Of a stretch of DNA of 64,000 nucleotides, positions 21,571 through 30,580 are shown piece after piece. Position 1 is the stretch's first letter; each line of letters opens with the position of its first letter. The notes under the pieces are model-generated. The model searched no databases and was not told the DNA's origin. It was given only the letters and a program-made list of their open reading frames with translations. The DNA lies in contig NZ_JNXI01000004.1 in NCBI RefSeq assembly GCF_000717055.1, positions 372,001 through 436,000 on the forward strand, in the 5' to 3' direction. A program made the position numbers and the translations under genes. Origin of the DNA: Streptomyces iakyrus. GTDB lineage: Bacteria > Actinomycetota > Actinomycetes > Streptomycetales > Streptomycetaceae.

Positions 21571-22666
21571 GGGCCCAGCCGACATCCCTGAGCAGCGCAT
21601 GACGCCACCCGGCCCGGTCATGCCCCGACGCGGACCGGGAGACCCGCACGGTCGCCCCGGCCCGCTCCACCAAGCCCTCGGTCAGCTCGCAGTGAGGCAG
21701 CATCCGGTCCTCGTGGGCCCCGACGTCGAAGGCGATCCTGAGCCCGGAGAGATCAACACCCGCCCGCAGCCGCTCGGCGATCACACCCCCGACCGGACCC
21801 CCCAACGGATCAGCCGCCCGCAGGGCATCCGGCGTCCACCAGAACGACCCCGACTGACACGCCACCCGCGACACCAACTCGGGATACTCCAGCGCCGCGT
21901 ACACCGCACTGAGCCCCCCGAGACTCTGCCCGGCGACCACCAGCCGCTCCAGGTCGGCGGTGACGCCCGACTCCGCCACCAGCGGCAGCAGTTCGTCGCG
22001 CACCGCCTCCCACAACTCCGGCCGGCACGTGAACTCGGCCGCCCGGTCCTTGGCAGGCAGGAACACCAGCGTGACCGGCGGCATGTCCCCGGCCGCCACG
22101 GCCGCGTCGAACGCGGTCACGGCCGGATGCAGATACAGCCAGTCGTCCCCGTCGAGCAGCAGCACCACCGGCCCGCCACCCCCCGCGGGATGCACCCGCA
22201 CCGTACGCCGCCCGCCCAGCCGCTCACTCGCCCAGCGCATCCGCGTACGCGGCACGGGCAGCACCGCATCGGCCCCGAGGACGGGCCAGTGCGGCTGCTC
22301 CGGGGCGTCCGGCGTCGCGACGATGGAGCGTTCGCCGCCCGCCCCGGCCGGGTTGAAGGGATCGGCATGGGATACGTCCCCCGCCACGAACCGGTAGGTC
22401 ACGCGCAGCCGTTCGGGCATGCACACCTCGGCGTACCAGCAGTCGGTGTCCTTCCAGCGGCTCAGGGCGACCGGCTCCGACCAGCTCTCGAACTCGACGG
22501 TCACCGGCGACGACCCGCGCCACAGGAACAGGGTCACCCAACCGCCGCCCTCGGCCGGCACCGATGAGGGCGCCCCCACCGCGGCCCAGAACACCTCACC
22601 GCCGGGCGCGCCCGGCAGCCCGAACCCGGCGAACGCGCCCTCCCTGTCGGCCGCGGCCACGTGCAT
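21560..22666 (-). CDS. cchJ: Siderophore esterase CchJ (Fes family)
   Basis: This alpha/beta-hydrolase is related to enterobactin esterase, and is thought to release the coelichelin tetrapeptide from the NRPS or hydrolyse the ferric form. The N-terminal beta-rich Fes domain (~25-135; VTLFLWRG, WYAEVCMPERLRVTYRF, DPFNP) precedes the catalytic domain. That domain has nucleophile Ser in VAGQSLGG, an acidic residue region near DVGAHEDRM and His in SASGHDRAGWR. I chose ATG 22666, preceded by AAGGAGACGTTC, giving 368 aa. It is divergent from cchK across an iron box. Confidence 0.92.
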   Translation of the reverse strand: MHVAAADREGAFAGFGLPGAPGGEVFWAAVGAPSSVPAEGGGWVTLFLWRGSSPVTVEFESWSEPVALSRWKDTDCWYAEVCMPERLRVTYRFVAGDVSHADPFNPAGAGGERSIVATPDAPEQPHWPVLGADAVLPVPRTRMRWASERLGGRRTVRVHPAGGGGPVVLLLDGDDWLYLHPAVTAFDAAVAAGDMPPVTLVFLPAKDRAAEFTCRPELWEAVRDELLPLVAESGVTADLERLVVAGQSLGGLSAVYAALEYPELVSRVACQSGSFWWTPDALRAADPLGGPVGGVIAERLRAGVDLSGLRIAFDVGAHEDRMLPHCELTEGLVERAGATVRVSRSASGHDRAGWRHALLRDVGWALGS

Positions 22667-22713
22667 GAACGTCTCCTTGTGAGAGGGAAGGACCAAAGGC
22701 TAAGCTCCGTCAA

Positions 22714-22732
22714 TTAGGCGAGCCTAACCTAA
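22714..22732. promoter_or_regulatory. Iron box between cchJ and cchK
   Basis: TTAGGCGAGCCTAACCTAA is a strong iron box in the 93-bp gap between divergent cchJ and cchK. It is placed to repress both: 48 bases before the cchJ start and 28 bases before the cchK start. Confidence 0.88.
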
Positions 22733-22759
22733 TCTTGGCCTTCCGAGGAGGCACAGCGC

Positions 22760-22972
22760 ATGAGCACCAACCCCTTCGACGACAACGACGGCCGGTTCCT
22801 GGTCCTGGTGAACGACGAGGGCCAGCACTCCCTCTGGCCGTCCTTCGCCGAGGTGCCCGGGGGATGGACGGTCGCCTTCGCCGAGAACACCCGCGAGGCA
22901 TGCCTGGACTACGTCGAGACCCACTGGACGGACCTGCGCCCCCGGTCCCTCGCCGCTTCCCAGGACGCCTGA
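22760..22972 (+). CDS. cchK: MbtH-like NRPS helper CchK
   Basis: This is a 70-aa MbtH-family protein that binds adenylation domains and activates them, here presumably those of CchH. The conserved pattern [19 protein letters not shown] and the later [12 protein letters not shown] are textbook family features, including the invariant tryptophans. The ATG at 22760 follows GAGGAGGCACAGCGC. The next gene starts 8 bases after its stop. Confidence 0.96.
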   Translation: MSTNPFDDNDGRFLVLVNDEGQHSLWPSFAEVPGGWTVAFAENTREACLDYVETHWTDLRPRSLAASQDA

Positions 22973-22980
22973 CACCGCCG

Positions 22981-24555
22981 ATGCTGTGCACCAGGCTGAC
23001 CAACGCCCGTTTCCTCACCATGGATCCGGACCATCCGGTCGCTCATGACCTGGGCATCTGGCAGGGCCGGATCGTGGGCCTCGACGAGGCCGTGACCGCC
23101 CTGCCCGCCCGGGAGGTCGTCGACCTCCAGGGCGCCACGGTGCTGCCGGGGTTCATCGACGCCCATGTCCACCTCGCCTGGACCGGGTTCAAGCAGAACA
23201 CCCCGAGCATCGCGGGCCTCACCCGCGTCGACGACGTGCTCGCGGTCGTGGCCGAGGCCGTCGCCCGCACTCGCGCACCCGGCGACTGGGTGAGCATCGC
23301 CGGCTACGACCAGCGCGCCCTGGGCCGCCATCTGACCGCCGCCGACCTCGACAAGGTCAGCGACGGACGCAAGCTCTACCTGCTGCACGACTCCGGGCAC
23401 GGCTGCGTGGTCAACACCGCCGTCCTGGACCTGCTCCCCGCCGGCATCCCGCACGAGAACGGCTTCCTCGCCGAGCAGGCCATGGGCGCCGCCCGCGCCC
23501 TGCGTCTGCCGCACTCCCAGGCGGATCTGGCCGAGGCGATCGGCCGCGCGGCCCGCACCTGCCTCACCGAGGGCGTCACCGCCTGCGCCGAAGCGGGCAT
23601 CGGCGGCACCCTGTTCGGACACAGCCCCGTCGAACTCGGCGCCTACCAACTCGCCCGGGACCAGCGCCTGCTGCCGCTGCGCGTCCAGCTCATGGTGTCG
23701 GCGGACCGGCTGAACCCGGTCGCCGCGCACGACAGCGACGGCATCCCGCGCGCCCTCGACCTCGGCCTGCGCTCCGGGTTCGGCGACGACCGGCTCTCCG
23801 TCGGCGCGCTGAAGGTATACACCGACGGTGGCATGATGGCCCGGACGGCCGCGCTGACCAGCCCGTACGAAGGGCTCGGCCACGCCGGGCAGTTGCAGGA
23901 CGACCCGGAGGCGCTCACCGGCCTCATCGTGGACGGCCATCTCGCCGGCTGGCAGCTCGCCGTGCACGCGATCGGCGACCGCGCGGCGGACATCGCCCTC
24001 GACGCGATCGAGCGCGCCCAGCGGATCCGGCCCCGGCCCGGGGCACGCCACCGCATCGAGCACGCCGGACTGATCCGGCCCGACCAGCTCCCGCGCATGG
24101 CGCGGCTCGGCGTCGGCGCGGTCGTCCAGCCGAACTTCCTGCGGTACTTCGGCGACGACTACGCCTCGATCATGGGCGAGGAACGGGCGCCCTGGATGTA
24201 CCGGGGCCGGGCCTTCCTGGACCACGGCATTCCCCTCGTGGGCAGCTCCGACCGGCCGGTGGCCGACGGATCGCCCCTGCGCGCCGTCCAGTTCATGGTC
24301 GAGCGCGCCTCGGCCTCCGGGCAGCTCATCGGCCAGGACGAAGCCGTCACCGTCGATGAGGCCCTGCACGCCCACACCGTCGCCGGCGCCCGAGCCTGCC
24401 ACTGGGACGACCGCCTGGGCAGCCTCACCCCCGGCAAACACGCCGACCTGGTCGTCCTCGGCGACGACCCCCGGAGCGTCGACACCTCGCGCATCGGCGA
24501 CATCGAGGTGGTGGAGGCGTACGTCGCCGGCCGCCCGAGCCGTCCGCTCGACTGA
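22981..24555 (+). CDS. Amidohydrolase family protein (YtcJ-like)
   Basis: This is a 524-aa metal-dependent hydrolase of the amidohydrolase_3 group. An N-terminal beta-sandwich (~1-60) leads into the TIM barrel at LPGFIDAHVHLAW, where the HxH metal ligands lie near residues 61-63. Further metal and acid-base residues are in HAIGDRA, RHRIEHAG and SSDRPVADGS. The substrate cannot be told from the sequence; relatives act on cyclic amides and N-substituted compounds. It starts 8 bases after cchK without a clear ribosome site, so it is probably coupled to cchK and shares its iron box. Whether it acts on coelichelin is unknown. Confidence 0.82.
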   Translation: MLCTRLTNARFLTMDPDHPVAHDLGIWQGRIVGLDEAVTALPAREVVDLQGATVLPGFIDAHVHLAWTGFKQNTPSIAGLTRVDDVLAVVAEAVARTRAPGDWVSIAGYDQRALGRHLTAADLDKVSDGRKLYLLHDSGHGCVVNTAVLDLLPAGIPHENGFLAEQAMGAARALRLPHSQADLAEAIGRAARTCLTEGVTACAEAGIGGTLFGHSPVELGAYQLARDQRLLPLRVQLMVSADRLNPVAAHDSDGIPRALDLGLRSGFGDDRLSVGALKVYTDGGMMARTAALTSPYEGLGHAGQLQDDPEALTGLIVDGHLAGWQLAVHAIGDRAADIALDAIERAQRIRPRPGARHRIEHAGLIRPDQLPRMARLGVGAVVQPNFLRYFGDDYASIMGEERAPWMYRGRAFLDHGIPLVGSSDRPVADGSPLRAVQFMVERASASGQLIGQDEAVTVDEALHAHTVAGARACHWDDRLGSLTPGKHADLVVLGDDPRSVDTSRIGDIEVVEAYVAGRPSRPLD

Positions 24556-24585
24556 TCCCCGGTCCGGAACCGAGGAAGGAACCCC

Positions 24586-25107
24586 TTGACCACGGCCATG
24601 CCGCGCCCTGCCGCGCTGCCCCGCGCCCTTGACGCAGCGATGCCCGCCCCGCGCACCGCCCGCCCGGACGAGGCCGCCGCCCTCGCCGCCCTGTCCCGGC
24701 CCTTCGTGCGCTCCGGCGCACTGCGCGAACGCCCCGTCGCCCTCTACGCCTCCCACGCGGCCGACTTCCTGGTCCTTCAGGCCCCTGATGGCACGCTCGA
24801 CGGCTGCGTGGGCCTGCGCGCCTACCCCACGGACACGCGGGAGGACGGTGAACTCGCGGGCGTCGTCTACAACTTCTGCGTGGCGGCACACCGGCAGGGA
24901 AGCGGAGCGGGAGCCGGGCTCTTACGCGCGGCGCTCGTCACGGCGCGCGCCCGGTCGCTCGGCGCCCTGTTCACGGCGACCACCGGGAGCGCCGGACTGT
25001 TCCTCCGCCACGGCTTCACGCCCACGACCGCGCACCGTGCGCCGCGGACCTGGGCGCAGTCCCTGGACCCGCGGCGCGACGCACGCGTCCTGATCAGGAC
25101 CTGGTGA
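24586..25107 (+). CDS. GNAT acetyltransferase, N-acetylglutamate synthase-like
   Basis: This is a 173-aa GNAT protein. The acetyl-CoA loop is visible at about residues 94-110 ([20 protein letters not shown]), followed by [21 protein letters not shown]. The latter resembles the C-terminal pattern of actinobacterial N-acetylglutamate synthases. The start is TTG 24586 with GAGGAAGGAACCCC upstream. It ends 14 bases inside the convergent argB paralogue, which would act on its product. Together they suggest an ornithine-supply pair. Codon 113 is TTA (24922-24924), which in Streptomyces needs the bldA tRNA. The substrate assignment is inference. Confidence 0.68.
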   Translation: MTTAMPRPAALPRALDAAMPAPRTARPDEAAALAALSRPFVRSGALRERPVALYASHAADFLVLQAPDGTLDGCVGLRAYPTDTREDGELAGVVYNFCVAAHRQGSGAGAGLLRAALVTARARSLGALFTATTGSAGLFLRHGFTPTTAHRAPRTWAQSLDPRRDARVLIRTW

Positions 25108-25981
25108 CGGCGTCGGGCACCACGGTGGTGCCCGGGCTGGTCTCGGCGAGGACGCTGCGCAGCACCGCGTGCGGCACGCGCCCGTCCACCACGTGCGCCT
25201 TGCGCACCCCGCCGCGGACGGCCCGCAGACAGCCCTCCATCTTCGGCAGCATCCCGCTCGCCAGCCCGGGCAGCAGTCCGTCCAGCGCACGGGCCGTCAG
25301 ACGCCCGATGACCTCGGTACTGCGCGGCCAGTCCGCGTACAGCCCCTCGACATCGGTGAGCATCACCAGCCGCTCCGCGTCGAGAGCGACGGCGAGGGCC
25401 GCGGCCGCGAGATCGGCGTTCACGTTGTAGACCTGCCCGTCCGCGCCCCGGGCCACGGGGGAGACGACGGGGATGTGGTCCTGCTCCAACAGGGCGCGCA
25501 CCATGGCCGGGTTGACGTCCACGACGTCGCCGACGAGACCGATGTCCACGGTCTCACCGCCCACGCGGGCCGGCAGCCGCACGGCCGTCATCGTGTGCGC
25601 GTCCTCCCCTGTCAGCCCCACCGCGAAGGGGCCGTGGGCGTTGATGTGCCCGACCAGCTCCCGCTGGACGCGCCCCGTCAGCACCATGCGTACCACGTCC
25701 ATGGTCTCGGGCGTGGTCACCCGCAGCCCGGCCTCGAACCGGGTCTCCAGTCCGAGCCGGTCGAGCATCGCGCTGATCTGCGGCCCACCGCCGTGCACGA
25801 CGACCGGCCGCAGGCCCGCGTGCCACAGCTCCACCACGTCCTGCGCGAAGGTCAGTTGAAGCCCCGGGTCCACCATGGCGTTCCCGCCGAACTTGACGAC
25901 GACCACGCTGCCGCGCAGGTCCTCGGGCCAGGGCAGCGCCCAGGCGAACGGACCTTCTTCTCGGGTTGCTGTCACGCTCAC
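25094..25981 (-). CDS. argB: Acetylglutamate kinase (argB paralogue), iron-regulated
   Basis: This is a 295-aa kinase that phosphorylates N-acetylglutamate, the second step toward ornithine. Motifs seen are [12 protein letters not shown] near the N-terminus (phosphate-binding Lys and GG), [10 protein letters not shown], and [35 protein letters not shown] 25981 follows GGAACGGAGTGACC. The gene is preceded by a strong iron box and lies next to the coelichelin locus. It is therefore more likely a dedicated paralogue feeding hydroxyornithine synthesis than the housekeeping argB, which normally sits in an arg operon. Confidence 0.9.
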   Translation of the reverse strand: MSVTATREEGPFAWALPWPEDLRGSVVVVKFGGNAMVDPGLQLTFAQDVVELWHAGLRPVVVHGGGPQISAMLDRLGLETRFEAGLRVTTPETMDVVRMVLTGRVQRELVGHINAHGPFAVGLTGEDAHTMTAVRLPARVGGETVDIGLVGDVVDVNPAMVRALLEQDHIPVVSPVARGADGQVYNVNADLAAAALAVALDAERLVMLTDVEGLYADWPRSTEVIGRLTARALDGLLPGLASGMLPKMEGCLRAVRGGVRKAHVVDGRVPHAVLRSVLAETSPGTTVVPDAVTRS

Positions 25982-26021
25982 GCGGTCACTCCGTTCCGGT
26001 CCGGACGCCCCGGGAGTTTTA

Positions 26022-26040
26022 TTAACTTAGCCTAACCTAA
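26022..26040. promoter_or_regulatory. Iron box before the argB paralogue
   Basis: TTAACTTAGCCTAACCTAA lies 41 bases upstream of the argB start and closely matches the other iron boxes in this window. It also lies about 100 bases before the forward gene at 26142, but the spacing favours control of argB. Confidence 0.86.
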
Positions 26041-26141
26041 CTTGAAGATGTACATCGGGTCTAGATCACGCAAAGTTCATGGTCATGACAGTGCCCGGAA
26101 GGCCAAGATCCTCTTCACATCCGTGACCTACTGATGGAGCT

Positions 26142-26651
26142 GTGATGAGGAGTGCCCGCTTCAGGGCCAAGTCGGCCGCCTTCGTCATGTCCTTCGCGGC
26201 CGTGACGGTGACCGCCCACCCGGCGAACGCGGCCGAGTACACCGTTACGGACAACTGTGACGTCCCGTGGATCACCTGCTCCTACGGCGATCTTTGGCTG
26301 TTCTACAACTCCAAGGACATCGCCGTCCAGGGCGGCTACATCAAGTCGGCGTACACGACGTTCTACGGCAACGTGTCCGACCACTGGGGCACGAGCCAGT
26401 ACCAGGGATCGTCACTGACGACCTACCGGTACGTCTTCGGCAATGGCGGCAACGGCAACGGCCAGTACATGAAGAACAATGCGGCGTCCGTGCAGAACTG
26501 CGCCCCGGACGACAACTACCGCGTGTACTTCAGCTCCGGCTACGGCGGCACCTCTCAGTACTTCGCGAAGAACGGTCCGTACGGGGACTGCAACATCACG
26601 AACCTGATCACCGCCTTGAAGAACAACAACGCTTCCTCCCACTTCGCATAA
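26142..26651 (+). CDS. Secreted hypothetical protein
   Basis: This is a 169-aa protein with a Sec-type signal peptide: a basic start (RSARFRAK), a hydrophobic core and a likely cleavage after HPANAA near residue 29. The mature part is rich in Gly, Asn, Tyr and Ser and contains four cysteines, probably two disulfides. The pattern NCDVPWITCSYGDLWLFYNS loosely recalls the small beta-rich peptidase-inhibitor I36/crystallin-like folds, but this is weak. Its function is not recognised. It is the first of six forward genes with close spacing, most of them exported. Confidence 0.7.
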   Translation: MMRSARFRAKSAAFVMSFAAVTVTAHPANAAEYTVTDNCDVPWITCSYGDLWLFYNSKDIAVQGGYIKSAYTTFYGNVSDHWGTSQYQGSSLTTYRYVFGNGGNGNGQYMKNNAASVQNCAPDDNYRVYFSSGYGGTSQYFAKNGPYGDCNITNLITALKNNNASSHFA

Positions 26652-26673
26652 GACTGCATAAGAAGGAACCCGC

Positions 26674-27681
26674 GTGAAGCGCATCAAGCGGACGGCCACC
26701 GCGGTCGCCCTGACCGCCTCGGCTCTCCTGGTCGGTGCCTGCTCCTCCGGCGCCGCCCCGGCCACCACCCAGAACGCGGCCGACGACAAACCGATCGTGA
26801 ACAAGGAGAACTGGCCCGAGAAGGTTCCCACTTCCGGCCTGACCAAGAACTTGACTCTGCCGCTGGAGGCGTACATGGCCTCCTACGAGGACCAGGTCAC
26901 CATCGAGCAGGCCGCAAGTGATCTCCAGCAGTCCTGCATGAAGGACTACGGCATCGACCTGACGCTGCCGAAGGCCGGCGCCAACCCGCCGCCCAGCGAC
27001 AACGATGCCAACATCGAACGCCGTTACGGCATTTCCGACCGGGCCGAGGCCGAGAAGTACGGCTACGAGCTGCCCCCGGCGTTGCGGGAGCACACCGAGC
27101 AGGCCATGCGTGATCTGTCCGGGGTCGAGGTCGAGGTCCTGACCGGTCACACCAAGCCCGAGGCTCCCGCGGCGGCCAAGGGGGGTCAGCCGGTCGCCGC
27201 CCCCGCCCAGGGCGTGAAGCCCGCCCGGGCGGACTACAACGGGAAGGCGCTGAAGCCGGGCGGCTGCATCGGGTGGTCCAAGGACCGGCTCGGTGTGAAG
27301 GACGCCGACCCGGTCGTCGTCGCGCAGCTCGCCGGGGACAGCCTGACGGAGTCGATGAAGGACGAGAAGGTCGTCAAGGCCACCGCCGCGTGGTCCTCCT
27401 GCATGGCCGGCAAGGGGCACGCGGGACTCGCCGATCCTTACAAGGCGATGGACCAGGGCGTCACGGCGGACGGCGAGCCGACGAAGGAGTCCATCGCCCT
27501 CGCGGTCGACGACATCGACTGCAAGGAGCAGACCGGCCTGGTGAAGATCTGGTTCGCAGTGGAGTCGGCGATCCAGAACCGGCAGATCGCCGACGACCGG
27601 AGCCAGTTGACCGCCATCAAGCAGCAGTACGGCACGGAGGTCGCCGCGGCGCGCAAGCAGATGGCGGCCTCCGCGCGATGA
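26674..27681 (+). CDS. Putative lipoprotein, hypothetical
   Basis: This is a 335-aa protein from GTG 26674, which follows AGAAGGAACCCGC. It has a basic N-terminus and a lipobox LLVGAC, with the lipidated Cys near residue 23. The rest is soluble and charged, with a low-complexity Ala/Pro linker near residue 170 (APAAAKGGQPVAAPAQG). Cysteines occur in SCMKDYGIDL, GGCIGW, SSCMAGKGH and DIDCKEQTG, spaced as in small secreted Streptomyces lipoproteins of unknown function. Its stop overlaps the next start by 4 bases. Confidence 0.78.
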   Translation: MKRIKRTATAVALTASALLVGACSSGAAPATTQNAADDKPIVNKENWPEKVPTSGLTKNLTLPLEAYMASYEDQVTIEQAASDLQQSCMKDYGIDLTLPKAGANPPPSDNDANIERRYGISDRAEAEKYGYELPPALREHTEQAMRDLSGVEVEVLTGHTKPEAPAAAKGGQPVAAPAQGVKPARADYNGKALKPGGCIGWSKDRLGVKDADPVVVAQLAGDSLTESMKDEKVVKATAAWSSCMAGKGHAGLADPYKAMDQGVTADGEPTKESIALAVDDIDCKEQTGLVKIWFAVESAIQNRQIADDRSQLTAIKQQYGTEVAAARKQMAASAR

Positions 27682-28172
27682 GGAGCGGCTCGGCAGTGCC
27701 CGCATCGCGCCTGGTGCGGGCCCTGTGCCTGATCGCGGCAGGCCTGCTGGCCGCGGGGTGTACGGACGCGGCCGCCGGCCCGGCCCCTATCCCGTCGCAG
27801 CGGCCGGCGACTCCGAGCGCGGAGCAGAGCAGTCCGCAGGCGCGCCCGTCGCCGGTGGCCTCGGTCCACCCCGAGGGCCGTACCCGAGTCCTGGAGTACG
27901 GAGACCTGCGCGTACGCGCCACGCCGGAAAGCGACGGTGTGCGTACCGAGATCGAGGTGGCCAACACCTACGAGCGCAATACGACGTACTCGGTCCAGAT
28001 CAGCATCGCCGACGGCAAGGGCTGGACCGCCTACAACCGCTTCTGGCTTCAGGACGTCCCCCCGGGAAAAACCGGCCGGGACGAAGCGGTGATCGGCTCC
28101 AGGGACATGGGCCCGATTCCGCAGGAACCGAAGATATTCGTCGACGAGTTCACCCCCATCACCGACCGGTAA
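27678..28172 (+). CDS. Putative small lipoprotein, hypothetical
   Basis: This is a 164-aa protein starting at ATG 27678 within ATGA, coupled to the preceding lipoprotein gene. The lipobox is LLAAGC near residue 26. A Pro/Ser/Ala linker follows (~30-65). A compact beta-type domain then starts around TRVLEYGDLRVRATPESDGV and continues through VEVANTYERNTTYSVQISIADGKGW. That domain resembles the FxLD/DUF4352-type extracellular beta-sandwiches seen on actinobacterial lipoproteins. The exact family is not recognised. Confidence 0.72.
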   Translation: MRSGSAVPASRLVRALCLIAAGLLAAGCTDAAAGPAPIPSQRPATPSAEQSSPQARPSPVASVHPEGRTRVLEYGDLRVRATPESDGVRTEIEVANTYERNTTYSVQISIADGKGWTAYNRFWLQDVPPGKTGRDEAVIGSRDMGPIPQEPKIFVDEFTPITDR

Positions 28173-28196
28173 CAGAACGAAGGGCTGCTTGTCGCC

Positions 28197-30575
28197 ATGG
28201 CTGACGAAATGGTGCTCCAAGCTCAGAAATGGGTCAACGCCACCTACAAGAACGTTTCCGGCTACAACCTTGTCACGGAAGACGGCAAGACCGGCTGGAA
28301 CACCATGTACTCCCTGACGCGCGCGCTGCAACACGAACTCGGCATCACCGCACTGTCCAACGCGTTCGGGCCGACGACGCTGTCGACGCTTCAGGCCAAG
28401 GGCTCCATCAAGGTCGGCGAGTCCAACGAGAACATCGTCAAGATCATCCAGTGCGCGATGTACTGCAAGGGCTACAGCGCCGGCGCCATCGACGGGCAGA
28501 TGTCCCAGGCGACCCAGACCGGCATCAACACGATGATGCAGCACATGGGTCTTTCGGCGGTCTACCTCGACGGCACCGTACGCCCCAAGGTGTTCAAGGC
28601 CCTGCTGACCATGGACGCCTACATATTCCTGTCCGGCGGACTGGAACAGATCCGCTTCATGCAGCAGTGGCTCAACGGCCGCTACTTCGAGAAGTCCACG
28701 TTCTTCATCGGCCCGTGCGACGGATTCTTCTCCCGGGACGCCCAGCAGGCGCTGATGAAGGGGATCCAGTACGAGTCGGGCATCCCCGAGGACCAGGCCA
28801 CCGGTGTGTTCGGTCCCGGCACCGTCGCCGGCCTGAAGGCCCACACCCTCGCGCAGGGCGACAGCGGCACGTGGGTGCAGCTCTTCACCGGCGCGTGCGT
28901 GGCGAACGGCCCCTCCAACACCAGTGGTGACATCGCCACGTTCGGCAACACCTTCGACGCGGACCTCACGGACTGGGTCAAGAAGTTCCAGAGCTTCTCC
29001 GCGATCAGCGAGACCGGCAAGGCCGACTTCGACACCTGGGCACAGCTGCTGGTCTCCTACGGCAACCCCGATCGCCCGGTCAACGCCTGCGACACCCGCT
29101 TCACCATCACCGCCGAGCGGGCGGCGGCCCTCTACGACGCGGGATACCGCGCCGTGGGCCGCTACCTCGACGAGCCGGCCGGAAGCACCCTCAACAAGGA
29201 GATCCAGCCGGGCGAGCTGGAGGCCATCTTCTCCGCCGGGCTGAGCGTCATACCCATCTGGCAGTACGACGCGAGCAGTCTCGCTGACTTCAAGTACAGC
29301 AACGGCTACCTGCATGGCAGCCTTGCGCACGGCCGGGCCGAGGGGTACGGCTTCAACAGGAGCACGGTCATCTACTTCGCGGTCGACTACGACGCCACCG
29401 CGGCCGACATGGACCGGATCATCGACTACTTCTCCGGTGTGAACGACGCCCTCAAGAGCAATGGCAGCAAGTACATAGCCGGCGTCTACGGCTCACGAAA
29501 CGTGTGCGCCAGCGTTTCCGGGGGCGCCTATGTACCGTACGCGTACGTCTCCGGTATGTCCTACGGATTCTCCGGCAACCTCGGCTTCCCCCTGCCGCAG
29601 AACTGGACGTTCAACCAGATCAAGGAGTTCGACTTCGCCAGCGGGTCGGACACCTTCGGACTGGACCGGGTGGCGCACCGCCCCGGATCCGACTTCGGTC
29701 AGAAGTCGGTCAACGACACGGGCACCTCGGCGGCCGAAGAGTTCATCGCCTACGTCCAGCAGGTCTACGACGCCGCGGTCTCCTACGGCAAGGGCGATCC
29801 GGACGAACTCTCCTTGCAGTTCATGCGCTGGGACAAGTACACCGACTCCCGCTGGAGAGCGCTGTTCGGAGAGGTGGACGACGCGTTCATCACCTACGCC
29901 TCCGGCCGGGGGATCGGCCGGTCGAGAGACCTCGCCTACGCGGACCCGTCCATGGGTGTCGTCATCAATCCGGACCACCTGGTGGCGAGCGCCAGTGGGT
30001 ACTTCCTCAAGGGAAATGCCGGAGTGGGGAAGGCCAACCGCGCCGAACTGGCGAGCTGGGGCGGAGACCTGCTCACCTTCTACGGCGAGTGGAGCCGCTC
30101 GGACAACGCGTCACCGCTGGACTTCTGTCGCAAGACGCTGTGCCGCCCCGATGTGGCATCGACGTTCGCGCTGGGCGACCTCATCGAGGACATCGACGGC
30201 TTCCTGGTCGCTCAGCGCCTGAAGGACAACAGCGGGACGACCATCGTCGACGAACTGAAGAGAATCCTCATCGGCACAGGACATCTGACACGGTTCAGCG
30301 ACTTCAAGCTGTACCGGTTCGGGGGTGTCACGAGCAACATCGGAACGACGGCGAAGGCATTCCTGGAGGACCAGATCGACGACACCCTGCTGTCTTCCAC
30401 CCGTGCGCTCCTCATCCAGCGGAACTGCCCCCTGGGTAAGGAGCCGTGGAACGAGTCCGACTCCGTCATGAGCGAGTTCTACGCCGGTTTCACCGAGACA
30501 CTGCAGAATCTCATCGATCAGCAAGTGGCCCGCCGAGCGGAGTTCCTTGCCGCGCAGAAGGCGGAAAAGAGGTAG
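28197..30575 (+). CDS. DUF1906 glycoside-hydrolase-like protein with peptidoglycan-binding repeats
   Basis: This is a 792-aa protein with no signal peptide. The first ~290 residues contain three peptidoglycan-binding-like repeats (for example SLTRALQHELGI and CAMYCKGYSAGAIDGQMSQATQTGI). Residues ~300-500 form a DUF1906/Rv2525c-like TIM barrel that starts CDTRFTITAERAAALYDAGYRAVGRYLD and contains VIPIWQYDA and VIYFAVDYD. DUF1906 is related to GH25 lysozymes and is linked to the envelope in mycobacteria. The C-terminal ~280 residues have no match I recognise. Its neighbours are exported or membrane proteins, so a role in the cell wall is likely. How it leaves the cell, if it does, is not visible. 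Confidence 0.78.
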   Translation: MADEMVLQAQKWVNATYKNVSGYNLVTEDGKTGWNTMYSLTRALQHELGITALSNAFGPTTLSTLQAKGSIKVGESNENIVKIIQCAMYCKGYSAGAIDGQMSQATQTGINTMMQHMGLSAVYLDGTVRPKVFKALLTMDAYIFLSGGLEQIRFMQQWLNGRYFEKSTFFIGPCDGFFSRDAQQALMKGIQYESGIPEDQATGVFGPGTVAGLKAHTLAQGDSGTWVQLFTGACVANGPSNTSGDIATFGNTFDADLTDWVKKFQSFSAISETGKADFDTWAQLLVSYGNPDRPVNACDTRFTITAERAAALYDAGYRAVGRYLDEPAGSTLNKEIQPGELEAIFSAGLSVIPIWQYDASSLADFKYSNGYLHGSLAHGRAEGYGFNRSTVIYFAVDYDATAADMDRIIDYFSGVNDALKSNGSKYIAGVYGSRNVCASVSGGAYVPYAYVSGMSYGFSGNLGFPLPQNWTFNQIKEFDFASGSDTFGLDRVAHRPGSDFGQKSVNDTGTSAAEEFIAYVQQVYDAAVSYGKGDPDELSLQFMRWDKYTDSRWRALFGEVDDAFITYASGRGIGRSRDLAYADPSMGVVINPDHLVASASGYFLKGNAGVGKANRAELASWGGDLLTFYGEWSRSDNASPLDFCRKTLCRPDVASTFALGDLIEDIDGFLVAQRLKDNSGTTIVDELKRILIGTGHLTRFSDFKLYRFGGVTSNIGTTAKAFLEDQIDDTLLSSTRALLIQRNCPLGKEPWNESDSVMSEFYAGFTETLQNLIDQQVARRAEFLAAQKAEKR

Positions 30576-30580
30576 CACAC

